Part shown: one piece after another, positions 22,508-23,881 of the stretch | How positions within the stretch are numbered: position 1 is the stretch's first letter | Layout of the letters: every line of letters starts with the position of its first letter | From: QHCA01 sp038237645 | GTDB lineage: Bacteria; Actinomycetota; Actinomycetes; Mycobacteriales; QHCA01 | Length of the DNA stretch: 23,881 bases | Assembly: GCA_038237645.1 (NCBI GenBank) | Contig: JBBRYN010000057.1 | Location: 1-23,881, forward strand | Direction: 5' to 3' | Made by a program: the position numbers and the translations under genes | Notes under the pieces: generated by a model | The model's input: the letters and a program-made list of their open reading frames with translations, nothing else | Databases searched by the model: none | Told to the model about the DNA's origin: nothing

Positions 22508-22599
22508 CTCACAAAGCCACAGGTCACGTCGGGGGCTCGCCAGGACGTCCGAAGAACCGTCGCCGACGGCGTCGCGACTCTGCCCGCATTTGCACGTCG

Positions 22600-22747
22600 A
22601 GGCGGGCCGCGCGCGTGTCCATTTTGTCGGGACCAGGTGGCCGTACACGTCGAGGGTGAATGTAACCGATGCGTGACCCATGAGGCGCTGACCCACCTGG
22701 CCGCGACGTATGAGAGGCGCGGCGGGTGTGCCCAGGTCATGCGGCAA
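22600..22747 (-). pseudogene. C-terminal remnant of a tyrosine-recombinase integrase
   Basis: The reading PHDLGTP...RGQVGQRLMGHAS then VTFTLDVYGHLVP matches the end of phage/pSAM2-type integrases (HDLRHTAA..., LGHAS...TLDTYGHL), including the catalytic-tyrosine segment DVYGHL. The HDLRH box is damaged (HDLGTP), apparently by a small deletion, and the upstream catalytic domain is absent. Its 3' end points at the att core about 100 bases away, the usual int-att arrangement. It therefore marks a second, mostly lost element on the right side of the core. The rest of 22508-22952 shows nothing else. Confidence 0.75.
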
Positions 22748-22952
22748 GCGTCAGTCCGTCGAGCTCGACGGCCAGCCCCGCTGCCAGCCGACGTGCTGCC
22801 GGAAGTTGCTCGACGGCGGTGGGTGCCCGGTCGGCGTGGTGACGATCAGCGGTTGCCGCGGGCGCCCTGCGACGATTGCCCCGGGTTCGCGACTGGTCGG
22901 AGCCGGATTTCGGGTTCCTCGTAACTTCAGCCGCCTGAGCGGCGCCGTCCGG

Positions 22953-23402
22953 TCACGGCTGCGCGGGGTCGGGGTCCGTGCCTTCGGCAGCGGTTGTGCA
23001 GCGGGTGAGTAGGTCACGCAGGTGTTCTTGTTCGTCGGGTGTGAGGGCGTCGGTGAGTGTGGTCTCGACGGCTGTGACGCGCTTGTCGGCGCGCTGGAGC
23101 AGCCGCTTGCCGGTGGCGGTGACGGTGATCTCCAGGACTGCTGGGTGGCGGTCGTGCGGGGTTCGGGCGACCAGGTCACGGTCGAGGAGTCGGGTCAGGA
23201 CGCTGCTCATGGTTTGCGCGGTGACGAAGCAGCGGCGGGCCAGCTCTGAGGAGGTGATGCCCGGCGAGTGGCTCAGGACCAGCAGAACGTTGTATTGGGC
23301 GGTTGTCAGGCTCTCGGCTCGCACGGCGCGCCCTTTCGCGGCCTGGCTTGCTTGTTCGGCGCGCTTGATGAACGTCAACAGCCGGTTCTGGTAGCCGCCC
23401 AT
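22953..23402 (-). CDS. MarR-family transcriptional regulator
   Basis: A 149-aa protein with a MarR winged helix: LTTAQYNVLLVLSHSPGITS, then ELARRCFVTAQTMSSVLTRL and DRDLVARTPHDRHPAVLEIT with the wing, followed by a C-terminal dimerisation helix (LTPDEQEHLRDLLTRC). I chose the ATG at 23402; the longer open frame would read into the divergent gene's promoter. It is divergent from a secreted-protein gene and probably represses it or itself through the inverted repeat at 23433-23456. It lies outside the att core, so it is likely chromosomal. Confidence 0.85.
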   Translation of the reverse strand: MGGYQNRLLTFIKRAEQASQAAKGRAVRAESLTTAQYNVLLVLSHSPGITSSELARRCFVTAQTMSSVLTRLLDRDLVARTPHDRHPAVLEITVTATGKRLLQRADKRVTAVETTLTDALTPDEQEHLRDLLTRCTTAAEGTDPDPAQP

Positions 23403-23432
23403 GTGCCAACCATAGGCGCGGTCGATGTCAGT

Positions 23433-23456
23433 ATCGAATGCTGGATCAGCTTCGAT
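23433..23456. promoter_or_regulatory. Candidate MarR operator
   Basis: ATCGAAtGCTG and CAGCTTCGAT form an interrupted inverted repeat around GAT in the 100-base divergent gap. CGATGTC is also repeated directly at 23423 and 23453, 30 bp apart. The size and position fit a MarR dimer site overlapping a promoter (inference). Confidence 0.4.
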
Positions 23457-23502
23457 GTCTGATAGGCTTCTGCCCTCTTCAAACCTGTGCGAAGGAGTTT
23501 CG

Positions 23503-23881
23503 ATGCTGCGCTCCACCATGGTCGCTGTCGCGATCGGTGCCATGCTCTCCGCGGGAACGGTAAGCGTGCCGGCCACGGTCGCCGGTCACGGCCACCCCCG
23601 CGACAGGGGGTATGTGATAACCGGCCCACGGGTTTTTCCCGAGGGGATCACCGCTGACGGCCGGTTCGGCTACGCCACCAGCAAGGCAGACGGCACGGTT
23701 TACCGCTCAGACCTGACCGGCTCGACCCTCGAGCCGTTCCTGGTCGGCGGCCAGGACGGCCGCAGCGCCGCGACCGGGATCAAGAGCGTCGGCGGGCGGC
23801 TGCTCGTGGCCGGCGCTGAGACCGGCCGGTTCTTCATCTACGACACCGCCTCCCGCAGGCGTGTGGCCACGTACACGGTCC
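23503..23881 (+). CDS. Secreted beta-propeller-like protein (partial, runs off the end)
   Basis: The ATG at 23503 is preceded by GAAGGAG (23491-23497). A signal peptide is clear (RSTMVAVAIGAMLSAGTVSV, then PATVA). The mature start includes VFPEGITADGRFGYATSKAD, GTVYRSDLTGSTLEPFLVGG and ATGIKSVGGRLLVAGAETGR, a pattern of SMP-30/NHL-like propeller blades in secreted actinobacterial proteins. 126 codons are present and the 3' end is beyond the window. It is divergent from the MarR gene, which may control it. Confidence 0.75.
   Translation, partial: MLRSTMVAVAIGAMLSAGTVSVPATVAGHGHPRDRGYVITGPRVFPEGITADGRFGYATSKADGTVYRSDLTGSTLEPFLVGGQDGRSAATGIKSVGGRLLVAGAETGRFFIYDTASRRRVATYTV

Noticed and set aside
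23403..23576. N-terminal extension of the MarR protein
   Set aside because: It would overlap the divergent secreted-protein gene and its signal peptide; MarR proteins are usually about 140-160 aa, matching the shorter start.

Overview
The window is GC-rich DNA of an actinomycete. The high GC content, frequent GTG and TTG starts, DUF2637/Spd-type and DUF4913-like genes and a tRNA-Lys-type attachment site all point that way; I cannot name the genus. Nearly all of it looks like an integrated mobile (mobilizable or conjugative) element. Its right end appears to lie at a 44-bp tRNA-Lys(UUU) 3'-half fragment at 22464-22507. Ordinary chromosomal-type genes (MarR regulator, secreted propeller protein) follow from about 22950.

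Layout: (1) 136-2305, minus strand: a translationally coupled GntR regulator, DUF5919-type regulator and inositol-monophosphatase-family gene, divergent from the transfer genes across a region with three 16-bp inverted repeats. (2) 2466-5184, plus strand: excisionase/AlpA-type HTH protein, small basic protein, VirD4/TraG-type coupling ATPase and two small proteins, each overlapping the next. (3) 5185-5910: a structured leader, a 20-bp palindrome and ssb. (4) 6024-14005: a chain of ten overlapping genes ending with a DUF4913-like protein, a DUF2637/Spd-like membrane protein whose gene carries a dense 8-bp repeat cluster, and a 1474-aa MobF (TrwC/TraI-like) relaxase-helicase. (5) 14028-15453: a small convergent gene, a second copy of the structured leader and a SprT-like zinc protease. 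(6) 15669-18563: two tandem secreted paralogues, then two decaying genes. (7) 18690-20361, minus strand: C5 methyltransferase, HNH endonuclease and Vsr-like endonuclease. (8) 20690-22223, plus strand: a two-gene cytosolic plus four-helix membrane protein module. (9) The att core and an integrase remnant.

How the parts could work together: the relaxase nicks and carries one strand, the VirD4-like ATPase couples it to a channel, and SSB protects single-stranded DNA. The two most unusual signals are these. First, a two-copy structured element of about 180-230 nt sits directly upstream of ssb and of the SprT-like protease gene, with three conserved helices and one compensatory base-pair change. 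The placement resembles the single-strand promoters (Frpo) of the F plasmid leading region. Second, the 8-mer GGTTGGAC occurs eleven times in about 470 bp, in both orientations and three codon phases inside the DUF2637 gene, which points to a DNA-level function such as translocase or relaxosome recognition. No VirB4, replication initiator or intact integrase is visible, so the element may be mobilizable, decayed, or continue outside the window.
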